A DNA stretch of 64,000 nucleotides. It comes from Rhodocollybia butyracea. Lineage: Eukaryota; Basidiomycota; Agaricomycetes; Agaricales; Omphalotaceae. The notes under the pieces are model-generated. The model worked only from the letters and a program-made list of their open reading frames with translations. It was not told the DNA's origin and did no database searches. Where the stretch lies: positions 183,132-247,131 of the forward strand of contig JADNRY010000076.1 in assembly GCA_015501585.1 (NCBI GenBank), written 5' to 3'. Below, one piece after another: positions 9,445 to 22,609 of the stretch. Both the position numbers and the translations under genes were made by a program. Every line of letters starts with the position of its first letter. Position 1 is the stretch's first letter.

Positions 9445-12400
9445 ATGAACGGCCACAATAGCGACGGCTCCTTGATGCACTTGATGCAGCCCATGGACAG
9501 TGGCACATCAGCGCCGGTTGGAAACAGCAGTGGCTCTGGGCCACCAGCGAAACGTCGAAGAAAGAATGACGGAGAACCCAGCGAGCCGCGAAGACTCAGG
9601 AGATCCCACGAAGCCTGTACACGATGCAGAGGAAAGAAGATTAAAGTGAGTACAATAAATTCGGGATTTTGCGAAAATTAATACGCCAACACGGGCGCAT
9701 CCGTCGTCGGCAATATCCGAAGCACTTGGCTTACACTTTTCTATAGTGCGACTCCAAACATCCTCGCTGTACAGCATGTGTCACTGCTGGCGTACAATGC
9801 AATCAGGAAGACCGCCACAGGCAAACTACAATCGCCAGAGACCACACTGAACGTCTTGAACAAGTCGTTGCTCAATGTGATGCGTTGCTCAAAAGGCATA
9901 TTCCAGGCTTTAGCTTGCAAACTATCGACGATGTTTGTACACGAGAAGGAATCGACATTGAAGCTTTGCAGCCAGTTCAGAGTCTGCCTCCTCAGTCCAG
10001 TTCTGCTCCACCAATGTCTCCCGTCCCGCAACCTGGATTCTTTCCGTATTACCAGTATCCTCAGCCTCCGTACATTTATCCCACACCTTTTGCCGTCCCT
10101 GCGCCCGCTGCACCACAGTTAGATATACCCGGCCAGGACCCAAAAGCAAACGACATGTCGTCAACCACAGCACTCGCGAAGTCATTTGGTGTCGCTGCTT
10201 CAATCGTCAATGAGACAGCGTCACCGATCACCGTCTATTACCATGCGCCTCCTGCAGTGACCCCTCCTCTTGCAGAGGAAGATTTGGCTGTAGGCTCCTC
10301 TGGCCTTGATTCCGGTCGTGATCGCGTCCTACAGCTAGAAATGCCAGCGCCCCGTGATACCGCCAAGTGGCGTTCAGTCTCCGTATTTCGGTCTCAGCCA
10401 TATTCTCCTGCCGACATTTGGATTCCTACTGACCGCAAAACCCTCGTCGACATTGTCGACATCTACTTTACACGTCTGAATCCTCATAGGCCAGTATTCT
10501 TCCGCCATCAGTTTATCGAGGCGCTCAATCAGCTCTATGACGACGGTGCTAGACCGGTTTTCGATCCTGGTTTCATATGCTCCCTTTACCTTGTCCTTGC
10601 GCTTGGGACACTGAGCGAACTTAACAGAAGTGAATACCAGGGTGACGGTCCTCGGTCCAATGGTGACGTTGGCATGGACGGTGATGCCAACGATCAGACA
10701 AAGGCGTCTCCTACAGCTGAATCACGCCTTTCCCCAGATTGGCCTGCTCACGATGAATTTTTTGATCGTGCATTGGCGGTGAAGCCTGAACTGCGAGTCA
10801 CGTTGAGTAGTCTTCAAGCATTAATCTTGCTTCATTGGTATCTTTACGCCGAGGTAGGTTTTGGATCCTCTATCTCCTTTTTCATTCTAATGTTATTACA
10901 GCGTCAAGGACGCACACTCTGGCGTCTCGTAGGATCCATCGTCCGCCTCGCAATCGAACTCGGTCTACATCACGATCCATTAACCCAAACAATGCCAAAC
11001 CCCGCTGCCCCTACCTCTCCCTCTAACTCGGACGGCGACGGCTCCTCCTCTTCCGTACCCGCCGAAATTCCTACCTTTTCTGCACTCGAATGCATTCTTC
11101 GCATTCGACTTTGGTCTATTGTTCTCGTACACGACCGAGGAACCAGTATACTCCTCGGTCGCCCTCTTGCCATATCTCCCTCGGATGCCAATACCACCAG
11201 ACCATCCAAAGCTCGTTCTGGTGATGCAGTGTTTACAGTGTCCCCAAATTCCGGCACCAAACCTCCTACCATGGCCGACCTCGATATTTCCGAGCACTTC
11301 CTGCTCTCGGCCCCCATCGCTGATATCCAAGCGGATATCATTATATCTTTGTACAGCCCTACCCGCCAATCTGGTGAAACGCTTCTTCGTAATGCAAGTC
11401 GAATAATCAGATCAATAAACCTCTTTAGGCGCTCCCTTCCTCCATCGTACAAACATTATTTTACAGGGACCGCCAGCTGGCCTCTTTCTCTCCGCCATTC
11501 ACTTCTCTCCACCTTAACCGAATCTACCGGATTGACTTTACTTAAACTCGCCATTTCTCGTATCTTGCTCCTACGAGCTCTATTCAGTTCAAAGGAGCTC
11601 GGGTACGCTGAACGTCGAAAAGCACTTGTAGACGCAATCATTCAAGCACATAATGTCATCGCAATCCATACTGTCCTCGTTCGATTCCCTGAAGTCGGAT
11701 TTTTCACTTCTCCTGTCCCATTACACATCGCTGCAATGGTCATCCTCTATGGCAGGATGTCAAACTGCGATGTGGGTATACCTGGACTGCTGTTAGATGG
11801 TGGAGAAGGAGGTGGCGATCGAGAGGACGCGGCAAGTAATGCTGTACGAATCCTAATGGAAGATGTTTGGCTTGCTCTAGATATGCTTCCTCGATTTCGC
11901 TGGCGCTGGGAAACTGGAAATGGAAGTAGCGGGGGAACGAACCCGCTAATCGCAAAACTTGCAGAAAAAGTCATGGCGGCGTCATTTTCAGAGGAAGGAC
12001 TGCGTGGTATAGGTCCTCCGGATGACTCTGATAATCGTAGTTTAACTGCGGCTACGGAGAGTGAGAGTGAAGAAAGTCGATTGATTACAGGTATCGGTCG
12101 ACAAGGACCTGTTGGTCAACCGGTTTTGATACCAGAGCCTGATTGGGAGGAGGAGCTCGCGGGTCCGACTAGGGATAAAAGTGCGCCTAGTAACACACCG
12201 ATCGCTTCAAACGGACCTTGGGGGGAGTCTAATACGTGGGGCGGTGAAAGCACTACAAGTCCTAAAAGTCAACAAACAACACCTACGTTACAAGCTGCTT
12301 ACCCACCTTCTTATCCACCAGCATGCAATACTTCTTCCGCAGGATCGTTCCCATATCCACCACCAGCTTCTGCGCCAAATGCTGTACCTAATACCTACCC

Positions 12401-13235
12401 TCACGCGCAATACCCCGTGTTTAATCCACCTGTCTTTGGTCCTCAACCGGTTAACGGAACAGCTGAGAAATCTACATCCTCAAGTTCTAAGCCTGCATCT
12501 GTTTCCTCCGCTTCGAACGGTGTTCCGCCTTCGTCCACACCAGTTCGAACACCAACTCGAACCAATGGAATGCCTTCTTCTGCACCGAATCCCGCGTCTA
12601 CTTTGTCCTCAATGCCACAACACATGGTCGAAGTCCCACAAAGCCTCTTCTATCCGTTTTACCCAGACATCTCTACCACCGAAGGCGTTACGCTAACTCC
12701 ATCGCCTTCTCACGCCGTAGGTCCCAATACCCTCCACAGTCCACCGCAACCACAACACCGCTCAACTCGAGCAGCATCCTCCGCACCAGGCGCATCGGGC
12801 AGCAGTGGAACCGCAAGCTCTCTTTTAGCAGCAGTGGCAACTCAGGTTCGCGGAGGCCAGCAAGGTGCTCCAGATATGTACATGAGCGAAGAACGAGTCA
12901 CGCATTTTGTGAATCACGGCCCGTACCTGCACACCCCTCCGGGTTCATACTCCCACTCTTCCCCTGCTACCCCATCCGCGCCACCAGGCTCTCATTCTCA
13001 GCCTGAATCGTCTCCGCATCCCCCACAGTTGGTACATCATCCTCCGAGCGGAGGTCTGTATCATATTGTGAATGGAGGACATACTCATGGAAATATGCAT
13101 CCTCCGCAGGTTGTTTGGGCATCTCATGGAGTGAGTCTATCTTGAAGGTACTTTTCAGCTCCGAGTACTGATCTTGTCTGCTAGCACACGTCTCCACCGC
13201 GACCGTCGGGCTATACCGCCCAGTCTTCTTCGTAA
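9445..13235 (+). CDS. Zn2Cys6 fungal-specific transcription factor
   Basis: Nuclear DNA-binding regulator. Four exons join in phase to 1195 aa: 9445-9645, 9747-10853, 10902-13130, 13185-13235. The binuclear zinc cluster lies near residues 57-85, split by intron 1: CTRCRGKKIK then CDSKHPRCTACVTAGVQC, giving six cysteines in the canonical spacing. A short dimerisation-like helix follows (HTERLEQVVAQCDALLKR). The middle-homology Fungal_trans domain begins around DIWIPTDRKTLVDIVDIYFT and covers FICSLYLVLALGTLSELNRS and TLWRLVGSIVRLAIELGLHH. The last third, about 370 residues, is Pro/Ser/Thr-rich and probably an activation region. Intron 2 (48 nt) is a multiple of three without a stop, so its retention would add 16 residues. 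A tiny last exon encodes the final HTSPPRPSGYTAQSSS. Targets are unknown and no trustworthy orthologue name can be given. Confidence 0.9.
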
Positions 13236-13894
13236 TAACTTTATCAATTTTTTTCAATGTATATAAATTTCAAACCATCACTCGGCTTGCTCTGTCCTCT
13301 TTCAGATGCTTTGTTTTTTGTTTTCGGTTATGTTTTGCGAGCCGCGAGCCCGTACTTGCTATCTTCCTCGATGCTCACTTAGTTGTTTGCGGCCTCAAAT
13401 CCTCAAATTGTTGTGTATGTTCTATTTTGCGATGTAGTCCAGGAAATGTATAAAACATAATTATAACTTATGTATGCTGTTGTTCTGCGTTGAGTGAACC
13501 ATTATCCTTACTGCGAACTCTAGTGAAATTGTCATGTTGGGCTGGAGAAACAGGTGGAGATTCGGAACAGCTAAAGAAAAGCCTTCAAAAATATTGAGCG
13601 ACCTCCTAAAGTGTCAATTCCTTGAATTGTTCGGTTTTATTTGTATATTGTGGGCGTATTTTCCAATTGAAGGCTTGCGATACACTGCTTTGACCGATCG
13701 ATTATATTATAGTGATGCATCCGCGGATGGAACTAAAGAGTACATGTAGATTATGAATCCAATAAATCGAGAAGATAAATCAAGGCATCACAGCCTCCTC
13801 GTAAAATAAACTGAAGTTTGAGATCAAAGTACGTAGTGTTTTTCGGGGCATTTACCCGCTCCATTGGCAGTGTTATCTCTTCTAGATCGTTCCT
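13236..13894. other. Intergenic stretch between convergent genes
   Basis: About 660 bp of 3' flanking sequence between the plus-strand regulator and a minus-strand gene. A 71-codon plus-strand frame (13534-13749) has no recognisable content. Nothing further is supported. Confidence 0.45.
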
Positions 13895-14500
13895 TCATCT
13901 CCTTGGCCCACCACGAGTGCCACCGGACACTGGGGGTTTTGGAGCTCCACGAGGGCGCTGGCTACATAGCAAAATGGTTAGGTTGAATATTATTCACATC
14001 ACCAGAAAAGCACGTACTCAGGCCTTTCAGGCTCCATGTCAGAGTTCCATCCATCCTCATCCTCGTCAGGTTCAGCTGAAGGAATACTGGAAGCTGGCTT
14101 AACAGCGTCGGTACCCTGAACGCTCGAAGCTGGTTCAACAACGTCGGCACTCTGGACGCTGGACGCTGGATTTACTCCTTCGGTACCTTGGACGGTGGAT
14201 GCGGACTGCGACAGTGGACGCCGACTGAACAGTGGTAGCAGATTCTACGCTAGTCGAGGCGGATTCAGGTAATCCAATATCTTTGGGTCTTCAACTTGGT
14301 TAGAAACAAGGTTTCGATGGTAAGAAGTATCCAAGTACCTGTCAGAGTTATTCATCTCGTTAGTGGGATATGAAAGAAAGATTTCACGCTGATATAGGAT
14401 ACATTTAAGCGCGCGCTTAAGTATTGAATATTTACAGGTTCGTACAGCAGATAGGACGTTTGGTATGTGCACACCACTATACATGCCACACAGTACAACA
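13895..14500 (-). CDS. Hypothetical repeat-bearing protein, 3' part; possibly frameshifted
   Basis: On the minus strand a frame ending at 13895 reads through degenerate 14-residue repeats: NPASSVQSADVVE, then PASSVQGTDAVK, then PASSIPSAEPDEDEDGWNSD. A donor GTACGTG and acceptor TATGTAG join it to a basic tail, DQRPRGAPKPPVSGG, ending in arginines. Upstream, a similar repeat (SASTSVESATTVQSASTV) lies in another frame, so one base appears gained near 14200, unless an intron of unusual form is used. The 5' end is unresolved; 14500 is a rough limit. It lies downstream of CWH43 on the same strand. No family was recognised. Confidence 0.4.
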
Positions 14501-14562
14501 GAAACAGCAATGAGCCGACGTAATACATAATCTATACCGCGTTGGGATAGGCAGAGGCTAGG

Positions 14563-17500
14563 CTAGATCTCAGCATCCTCCGGGATCGCGTAGTACAAGG
14601 GCTATATTGAGTGTAAGACGTGAATATGCTTATCCAAGCGTTGGAGTCGCTCACCGTATTGAAGACGTGATAGAAATGTCCATTCGCTCCACCATGTTGT
14701 TGGTTCCCGTAGTACGCCATAGGGAACCACTGTCACACAGTCAAAATTTGAAAGAAGTTTTTCGAACGGGACATACATGTTCTGGAGGTAACCCCTCCTT
14801 TCCGGACCTGATATATCTTGCCTCCTGTGTATCATTCGTGACACCAGTATTATGTTTCGGCAGAACAAATTGCGCAATTTGTAGTTCTGTGTCCGTAACT
14901 GTACTTCGCGAAACACGCGCGTACGATGTTCGATAAAGGCCTCGGTACAGTATATACTCACACCTATGCAGAGATGAGAAAAGAAGTTGGTGGAGTACTT
15001 CTGTTTCGTACCATCTGTCATAGTCGTCTTGATCGACATCATGAACGTTACCATCCTATGTACGGGTTTCATCAGCGCCTAGTGAGAGAGGCTGGGTCAA
15101 AGTAACTTGCCTCAACGAGTATCTGGTAAGGATTGGCTGTGCATCACTCAGCTTCAAATGGCAGAGGCAGAGTAAATCAAGCAAAACTCACGTCTAGGAG
15201 CATGTGGACGAGTAACCACATATCCCAGATAGATGACTGGCCTTGGGTAGGCTTCTGACATTATTCTTGCTAACTCTATACTTTGCAGTTCACGATCCAA
15301 AGGATCCTCCTCTGAAACCGGACATAAATGAGAAAATGCCATGAATCAAACGCGCAAACATTATACCTTGGCCATTGTGTGAAACTACGACTGTAACCTG
15401 TATTGGTCAGAAGCAAGGTCAGTAAAAGTTGAATTTAAGGTTCGCTACAAACCGCAGTGCCATAGACATCTAAAACAGCCTCTATTTGTATTGAGCACCA
15501 AGGTCAGTAAAGAGTCTAAGCTAAATTTAACTACACACCGATTGCAGGAGCCAGCTCTCCGTGGGGAGAAGGTAAAAGATGGTGTGTAGAATTGATTATG
15601 GGAAACTGTTTTATAGACTCAACAAGTGAAACTTATTTCTTTAATAGCAGAGGTACTGACTTTCGACAGTAAAACAGCACCCCACGTATGAGAATTAGGC
15701 CCAGGACCAAGATCGACATTCTGAAAAGTTGGTGAGCGCCTGCGCTTGGAATTAATAAAAAGCCTACATAGCCCATATCCTCGATGATGACTCGTGTGCT
15801 AAACAGATTATTAGCTTCTAAGGCAGGAGGAAGAAGGAAGGTGCTCACAGATCACGATTCCCGTAAACAGTACGCTATACCATATAAGTGAGACGCTCTA
15901 ATCACGGTCAAAAAGAAACACTGACATGTAAATCCGTTTCAAGAAGCCCAACCACATCAAGTTCCATATCTCTGGAACGAAGATGAATCCGAAACAGCAT
16001 CAAGAAACTGGATTACGCATACCTGATCAGATTAAGCACGCGTCGTTGACTGTCGCGACCCTCGTTATCTATCCCAAAATGGATCGTCCATATCCCTGCT
16101 CGAAGGATTCGAGGACCCGGCCTGAATGGCTGAGGGGGGCTAGACGGTAGCCTATAAAGTGTAGCCAAAATACTCGTAATGGAAATTAGGGCAAATGTTG
16201 TCCGGGCACACGAAGCAACCGTGCTGGATATGGAGGCAGGGCGGCTCACCCGGTTAAGGGCGGGCCAGTCGAACGCGAGCGACAGACACGCCATCTCGGC
16301 CATAAGCACCCTTATTCAACATTATTAATGATAGCCTGAGGATTGATAGTGACGCTTACAGATCCGTCCGTTCACGGAGGTACACGCCCCCTGGAACAAA
16401 CGCGTACGCAACAGTCCAGACATCAGCAAGAGCGAGTAAGCTAGAAATGGAAGTCGAAGAGTCAAAAAAAAGATTAGATTCAAGTGCTATGAACGTACCA
16501 ATAAACGACCATCGCTGTGAAACTTGTTTTAAACGCTGCTCGTGTCAAGCTCGCGTTATGCAAAACCACCGGAAACGAGCCCATGATGAACAGAGCAAGT
16601 CCTAATCCTCCCAGATATCCATGCCAATTTCTGAAAGTGTACATTGTATAGGAACTTGCACTTCCGAACGCAAACCATAGAGGATTTGATAAGAGGTGAA
16701 CCTTCGAGCTCCTCATAGCTTGCAAGGCTACTAGCAAACCAAAAGAACAACATAGAAGCGTCAATGAACCATGAAGATGAGGTAGCGGTCCTCTGGGACG
16801 TCCGTTTGCGTATCCCGTCCACGACCAACTTATGAGTGTACTGGGATCGGCGAGTAGACAATGCGTTATGAAAATGAGGCTCCCAAGTGGTAGTGCCCCT
16901 ACGAGCCAATGAACTGTAGGCGAAGTAGAATCGTGTTTATCAGACTGATTCCGGGGCAACTCATCAGCTGGCCTTGAATAAAATTCATATAATGCGAGAA
17001 GCCCTAAAGCCAGGCCTTCCTTGTTGTATCCGCCAGACCTTTTGTCAACGATGGGCCAGACTACAGAGAAGTGTCAGTCTAAGAAATAATGCACGGTGGA
17101 TTAAGAGAGTACCAGGATTATTGGAGTGATTACAATGTTTGGAAAGAGATGCCAGTATGAGACCTAATCCTGTTACTGTGATAACAATCAACAAACAGAA
17201 AACGCGGTAGGTTATAATCTCACTTATGCTCTGGTATGATGGGTCATTGCTCCATTTAACCACTTGTGGTATCATGGCAGCTGAGGTCGCAAAAGCTACT
17301 AGAAAGAGTCGATGAAGAGGGCTTTCAAAGGCATAAGCCGCGATTCCAACGAACGACAGTAGCTGCATCGTTGTCTGTCCACCTCGCGTACGAACCCACT
17401 CCAAAAAAGGCGGTATTGAAAGCCATATTGGAGAAAGAGTAGAGAAAAGTGCCAACTCAGACCCAGCAATTGCAAGTTCCCACACAGAGAAATAGAACAA

Positions 17501-18800
17501 GGTTGGAATAAGGGATGTGAAGATTGACCAAAAAATGTAAGCTATAAGGATACCTATTAGCACAAGCAACGAACCGCTGATGGCACGAAACATACAGAGG
17601 TAAAGATCTGATGTGAAGCATGTGTATGGTCGAATTCTAGCCACTATCGCTTTCCAGCTTTCTGGATTTGGAGGCTCAACCTTTGCAGCTGCAACGCGTG
17701 CATCTGATTTTTTATACCTCGTGGGTGAGTTTCCAACATGAATGGTCTTACTACCCTTCCCGTTGGATGAATCTCCGACAGTAACCTTGTGAAGGATTAA
17801 ACTATGTATTGCTGGGGCTTAATGGGAATATTCTGGTTTAAACTTACATGTAAGTCGTTGAGACGAAACTCTTCTTCCGCGCAGGCATCATACAGAACAT
17901 CCAAAAATATCAAACCCCACTCGAAGAAGCTGTAGTGCGTATACGCTGCGGTAAACATTAGGATACAAATCATTGCGGGCGAGGTTATCAACACACCTCC
18001 GGGAATGCGATGAACTTTATGTTGAATAAAAAAATAGACAAGAGGACCGATGGAAAGGAAGAACCTGACCAAGGCTAAGAAGATTGTGTATTCGTTTTTC
18101 AAGCTACTCACGCCGACGCAATGATAGTCCTAATTCCAAAGTTGTACTCAATGGGAATATCACACCAAAAACCTGCTCAAACACACACCTTTTTCTGCGA
18201 ACACTTGAACATGTTTTAGAGGTTGAATATATTCCTCCGATCATCCAAGGTAGATTAAGCACTACGTTAGTCGATTTTAGGAATGAAATATGGAGGAGCA
18301 AATGAGATTTTACCTATGTACGAGATCATAAAGATGTCGTGGATATCATGGTCGTCACTAGAAGTGATATAAACCCAGCCGCCACAAGTTAATGTCCGAA
18401 TAATCCCGCAAACAAATACAACAGTAGGAAGAGATGAGTCCTTGGAGCGTTGAACAAAATACAGCAAAGATACAAGTGCGAGCCGTGGTCCTGCAGACGA
18501 TGAACAGATTCAGACGAATTAAAAACGACAGGCGCGTCACGAACCGGAGGTCAGTGCAATAAGAATTTGAAAAATAGAGCGTTCTGGGTACCAGTCCCCT
18601 ATAGTGGCAGATACTGAAGGAAACCATTCTTCAGGATATCCTGCTACGCCGTTCTTGACGATTTTCTTGTAATGAAGAGCAAGTCCGAAAGCAAGAGTAA
18701 CAGTGAACGCAGCATAAGCGAGTATAGTGTGTCCACGGGCAATGGTGGAAGCTTTGAGGTGAAGATGGCCTGAAAAACTCGGGCCATCCCTTGAGGACAT
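14563..18800 (-). CDS. CWH43: CWH43-like GPI-anchor ceramide-remodelling protein
   Basis: Large ER/Golgi polytopic protein that in yeast is needed to install ceramide on GPI anchors. The ATG is at 18800. Exon 1 reads [20 protein letters not shown] and ends [16 protein letters not shown], the PGAP2/FRAG1-like N-terminal domain. The next exons give [27 protein letters not shown] and [14 protein letters not shown] second multi-pass block (17.6-16.5 kb) reads [20 protein letters not shown] through [20 protein letters not shown]. The C-terminal third is the endonuclease/exonuclease/phosphatase-like domain: [96 protein letters not shown]. The last exon, [12 protein letters not shown], stops at 14563. 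There are perhaps 15 or more exons. I checked many junctions but not all, so intactness is probable and not proven. It is divergent from the CobW gene, with 116 bp between ATGs. Confidence 0.87.
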
Positions 18801-18916
18801 GGTGGTTCGAGACTAATTCGAGTTAGTACGCGTTGGAGCAACACGTGCCGGCGATATTCGGTTGAATTGACAGAATCGGTTCTCAATTGAAATTCCTCGC
18901 TTTGACCAGGACGGTC
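18801..18916. promoter_or_regulatory. Compact bidirectional promoter (CWH43 / CobW)
   Basis: There are 116 bp between the divergent start codons at 18800 (minus) and 18917 (plus). No recognised regulatory box was found. The close spacing implies a shared nucleosome-free region. Confidence 0.4.
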
Positions 18917-20214
18917 ATGTCCAAAAATCCCATTCCGATAACCGTGTTTACTGGATTTTTGGGAGCCGGTAAAACAAGTGTAATATTATCTTTGCTCCCC
19001 AAACTTTCCAAAGACTATAAAATTGTTCTACTGAAGAATGAATATGGCGATGTTGAAGGTATGACTCTTTCCGCTCTCTCGACCTTCCTGATCAGTATCA
19101 AGTTGATAGCAAACTGGCTCAGGAATCCAACCTAGCAGCAGTCAGCGAAATCTTGAATGGTTGCATGTACGACCCGATTCATATGCACAAGGCCTGATCT
19201 TATCCGTAAAAAGGTGTTGCGTGCTCGTAGGTCAAATGCAAAACGCTCTGCTGGAAATCAGAGGTACGTTAGTCTTTTTGAGAACTCTTCGATCTTAGTC
19301 TGAGCAAGAATTAGATCAATATCATCCAGATCGTATCATAATCGAATGCTCGTGCGTTGGACTTATTTGAGCTCTCCACGTTTCTTATCAGGCCTTTCCA
19401 GAGGTTCCGCTTTCCCAGCAACCCTAGCCTTTCAGATCCGAGAAATGGAACGAAACACTGACGGAGACTTCAAATTGGACGCGATTGTTACCGTAATCGA
19501 CGCTGAAAATTTCATTGGTTATGAGGATACATCTCCCACCGCCAAGATGCAAGCGAGCTACACAGATCTACTCCTCATCGTGTGTTGGCTTTTCTGTACT
19601 AAACAGTCAAAAGGGGCTCTAACTCCGCACGTTCTTTTTAGAACAAATGGGAAAATGTTTCAGAGCGACAGCTCGAAACTGTCATGGACCATCTGCACAC
19701 TCTGAATGACCTCACCCCCAAAATACGTTGTGATGGACGCAATGGTGTCGATCCTCTTCTGATCTTTGGCGTTGGTTCCAAGTTGTTCTTAGACGAAAAT
19801 ACATCGGCCCAAGCCCAAGACTCGTCCCATGTCGACGAAGTGCAAACGTTGACTTTATACCGAGGCTTACCTCCTAAACACAACCACCAGAACGGAGATG
19901 AACATCATGATGAACACTCTCGCAACCCCAACGAAAAACCCACCTTAATACACAGGGATACTTTAATTGATCATCTCACAAAGATCAGAAGGGAATCAGT
20001 GTGGCGAGTCAAAGGTTTCATTCGAGTGCTGGAAGCTAATATCGAGACTGTTTACATCCTCAACTGGGCTTTTGGGCGATATGATCTGACTAAAACTGAT
20101 CCATCTGTGCTCGCTGACTTCAGTTCAGTGCAACTCACTGCAATGGGAGAACGAGGTGAAGTGCGTAGAGCTATTGGACCTTTCTGTAGAGAACTAGAAC
20201 TTTCAATATTGTAG
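18917..20214 (+). CDS. CobW/COG0523-family metal-chaperone GTPase
   Basis: G3E-family P-loop GTPase expected to deliver a metal ion, often zinc, to client proteins in the cytosol. Exons join in phase: 18917-19058, 19103-19166, 19214-19263, 19309-19351, 19402-19579, 19642-20214. The P-loop is GFLGAGKTS. The signature metal site GCMCC (GCxCC) is formed across the exon 2/3 junction. Walker B-like IIIECSGSA and the base-recognition NKWE (variant of NKxD) follow. A histidine-rich stretch (KHNHQNGDEHHDEHSR), probably a metal-binding loop, precedes the C-terminal domain ending in ELELSIL. The upstream ATG at 18887 is in frame, but the start at 18917 puts the P-loop at the usual distance from the N terminus. 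No defects seen. Confidence 0.91.
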
Positions 20215-20452
20215 AAATTTCCACCGTAGATTCGAATAGTAGAATGTGTAAAATCCAAGAGATAATAGTGAACCGCTGTACATGATAGAAAAAGTGATAG
20301 CAACACAAAGCATGACTGCATATGTATACCCACTCCCTCTACGAGAGTGAAGAAGATACAGTGAAACGTCAGTAAACAAGAATGATAAAACAAAATAAAT
20401 CAAGCAACTAAAACAACCTAACCTAGATCCGACCCTGTGTTCGAAGCTGCCT

Positions 20453-22609
20453 TCACTGCTCTAAAGGCATATCTGGAATCAAAACATGCATTTGTTTCCC
20501 TCCCTCCTTCCCTAGAACAGCTCCATAGCCACTCATATCGCCCTCCATAGTCCTCAATGAAGCTAAGGAGTGTGCCGAATCCTTATGCTCCAACCCATGC
20601 ATATACATTGCTTGCACAGAAGATGTTGACGAGGATGCCGACTCGTATGGTGCAGCGGGTGCAGCGCGTCGAGAAGGTTTGGGTTTCGCCGCCGCAGGTC
20701 TACTAGGGGCCGTAGCGCTGTATGCATAGACAGGAGACACAGGCGACAAAACCTGGTCGGGGAACATATCTTGAGCCTCGTCAGGGGTATAGGAAGGAAC
20801 AGGCTTCCTCGGTGTGCGTTTCTGAGCACCTTTACTTCCTGATGTAGCAGCCTGAGATTGATCAAGGTTCCTGCCTTCAAGGGTGTACACGATAGCATCA
20901 GGAGATGAGGCCCGTTTATGATGAGAGAGAAACGCTCCTGGAGAATCGATACTATGTGTAGGATGAGTGGAAGTTGGAGAATTGTTCTGCGATTGTGATC
21001 GTGCTCGGTTGGGTTGGAAATCGGTAGTGCTCGCCGAGTCGGATACTCCAAGTGCAGCAAAAGATTGCGTAGGACTACTGGCGTTGGGCGCTGAAGTCCG
21101 CGAGTAGGAGCGCGAGTTGTGTCTCGATGCTGGTTCGGAGGGTGGCGGTGTCATGAAAGGCGACATCTCATAAGTGATGGGAAGAACTGGTGCTGCCGAA
21201 TCAAGAGACTCGGCGCTATTCGGGAATGACGGATACCATGAAGATTCCTCATGAATGGGTGGAGAAGTCGGTGAAAGATCACGCAAGGGGACACTTTGAG
21301 AGAAGCCGATTTCTTCCGTGGGCTCTCGACCATTCATTCGGCCGAGGTTAGCATACGGATCTATATGCCCATCCGACGAAAAACTTGACAACATGCCTGC
21401 CGTCGAGTCGGAAGTGCCAGTGGGATTAAATCGGTCACGACGGTTCCGTTTGGAGTGCTTAGATTTGGCGGTGAACGCAGACGGAGCATTGTCTTGGGAT
21501 TTAGCGAGACCCAAAGCAGCGAGACCAAACCCACCCGATTTCTGAGAGCGACTATTGGCTGCAGTGTTGGAGCTTGTTATTGGATCTAGCTGATCACCAT
21601 TTTTTGAGCGTGACCGTGCAGCTGATCGACCACCGTTGGTAGAATCGAATGAGCCCAAGGCACCCCATTTACCGATGCTGGGTCCCGGAGACCCATCCGT
21701 ATCCCGTACGGTGCTATTACGCCGTCCATGCCGATAACACAGGAATACACCGAGAAGAGCGACGAAAGCGGCTAAACCTCCGATAACCCCTCCTGCAATT
21801 GCCCCGCGATTCGCAGGCTTGGAGGCTGAAATACTTCCGATGCTGCTCGGCGAAGAGCCAGCAGCGGTATCTATGGGTGCGGTTGTTCCAGAGCTGGTAG
21901 GTTCCGAGCTAGTTGGACTAGTGGCGATAACCGGAAGACAGGAAGTGTCGCTGCCATTACGGATGAAGAAAGGCGAGGAAGTAGCGATCCAAGAGGACCA
22001 AATACCTCCAACACCTTCAGACACGTTACCAGCATCGGTAGCCGTAGCCAGAAATACATACGACCCTTGTGGAAGGTTCGCCTGAGGCCATGTAACACTA
22101 TCCTGAATACTAGGATCTACCCCAGTTGTCAAGACCTCGATAAAGCCCAGTAGGGGTGTAGAGCTTCCTGGCGCTGCAGATACCGTTCCTGTTTCGATTA
22201 CTGAGCCTGAAGTAACAGATGGGATAATCTGTCGAGCTGTAATATCAGCAGTTGTTATGGGGGGTTCCTGTGTAACGTTAATGTTCGTTACAGAGAGCGT
22301 GATGCCTTTGGCTAGTGGTGCACCGTTCGGATCCCAGACCCATGTGATGACCACCGATGAGGAACAAGTGTCAACCTCAGAGGGCGAAACTGGGCCAAAA
22401 AAAAGGGCCGGTGAACCCGATGGCGATGGGGAAGTTGAAGTGGGTGTAGACGACGCCGTGGCGGTCGGTGGGTTGATGCTGATAGGGTCGACTGTACACA
22501 GTATGCATACAGATTAGAGACCAAGGAGACTTGGATTGAACGATCACATACTGGCGAATATACTTTGCAAAGAAGCAAATGCCAAAACCAGTAGCGACAG
22601 ACTCTTCAT
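20453..22609 (-). CDS. Single-pass membrane protein with Ser/Thr-rich cytoplasmic tail
   Basis: Two exons, 22552-22609 and 20453-22491, give 698 aa. A signal peptide (MKSLSLLVLAFASLQSIFA) precedes a Ser/Thr/Pro-rich extracellular stretch and a beta-rich segment of about 180 residues with N-glycosylation sites (NVT, NVS, NGS) and paired cysteines. A transmembrane helix (GAIAGGVIGGLAAFVALLGV) follows near residue 250, then RHGRRN as the cytoplasmic stop-transfer. The remaining 430 residues are low-complexity Ser/Pro-rich with basic patches. The architecture (exported head, one helix, long disordered tail) is common among basidiomycete proteins of unknown role and loosely resembles wall-stress sensors, but no WSC or other sensor domain is seen. 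Function not assigned. Confidence 0.75.

Noticed and set aside
10854..10901. VGFGSSISFFILMLLQ as part of the Zn2Cys6 protein
   Set aside because: It is in frame but bordered by GTAGGT and TTACAG, 48 nt long, hydrophobic and out of place. It is an intron whose length happens to be a multiple of three.
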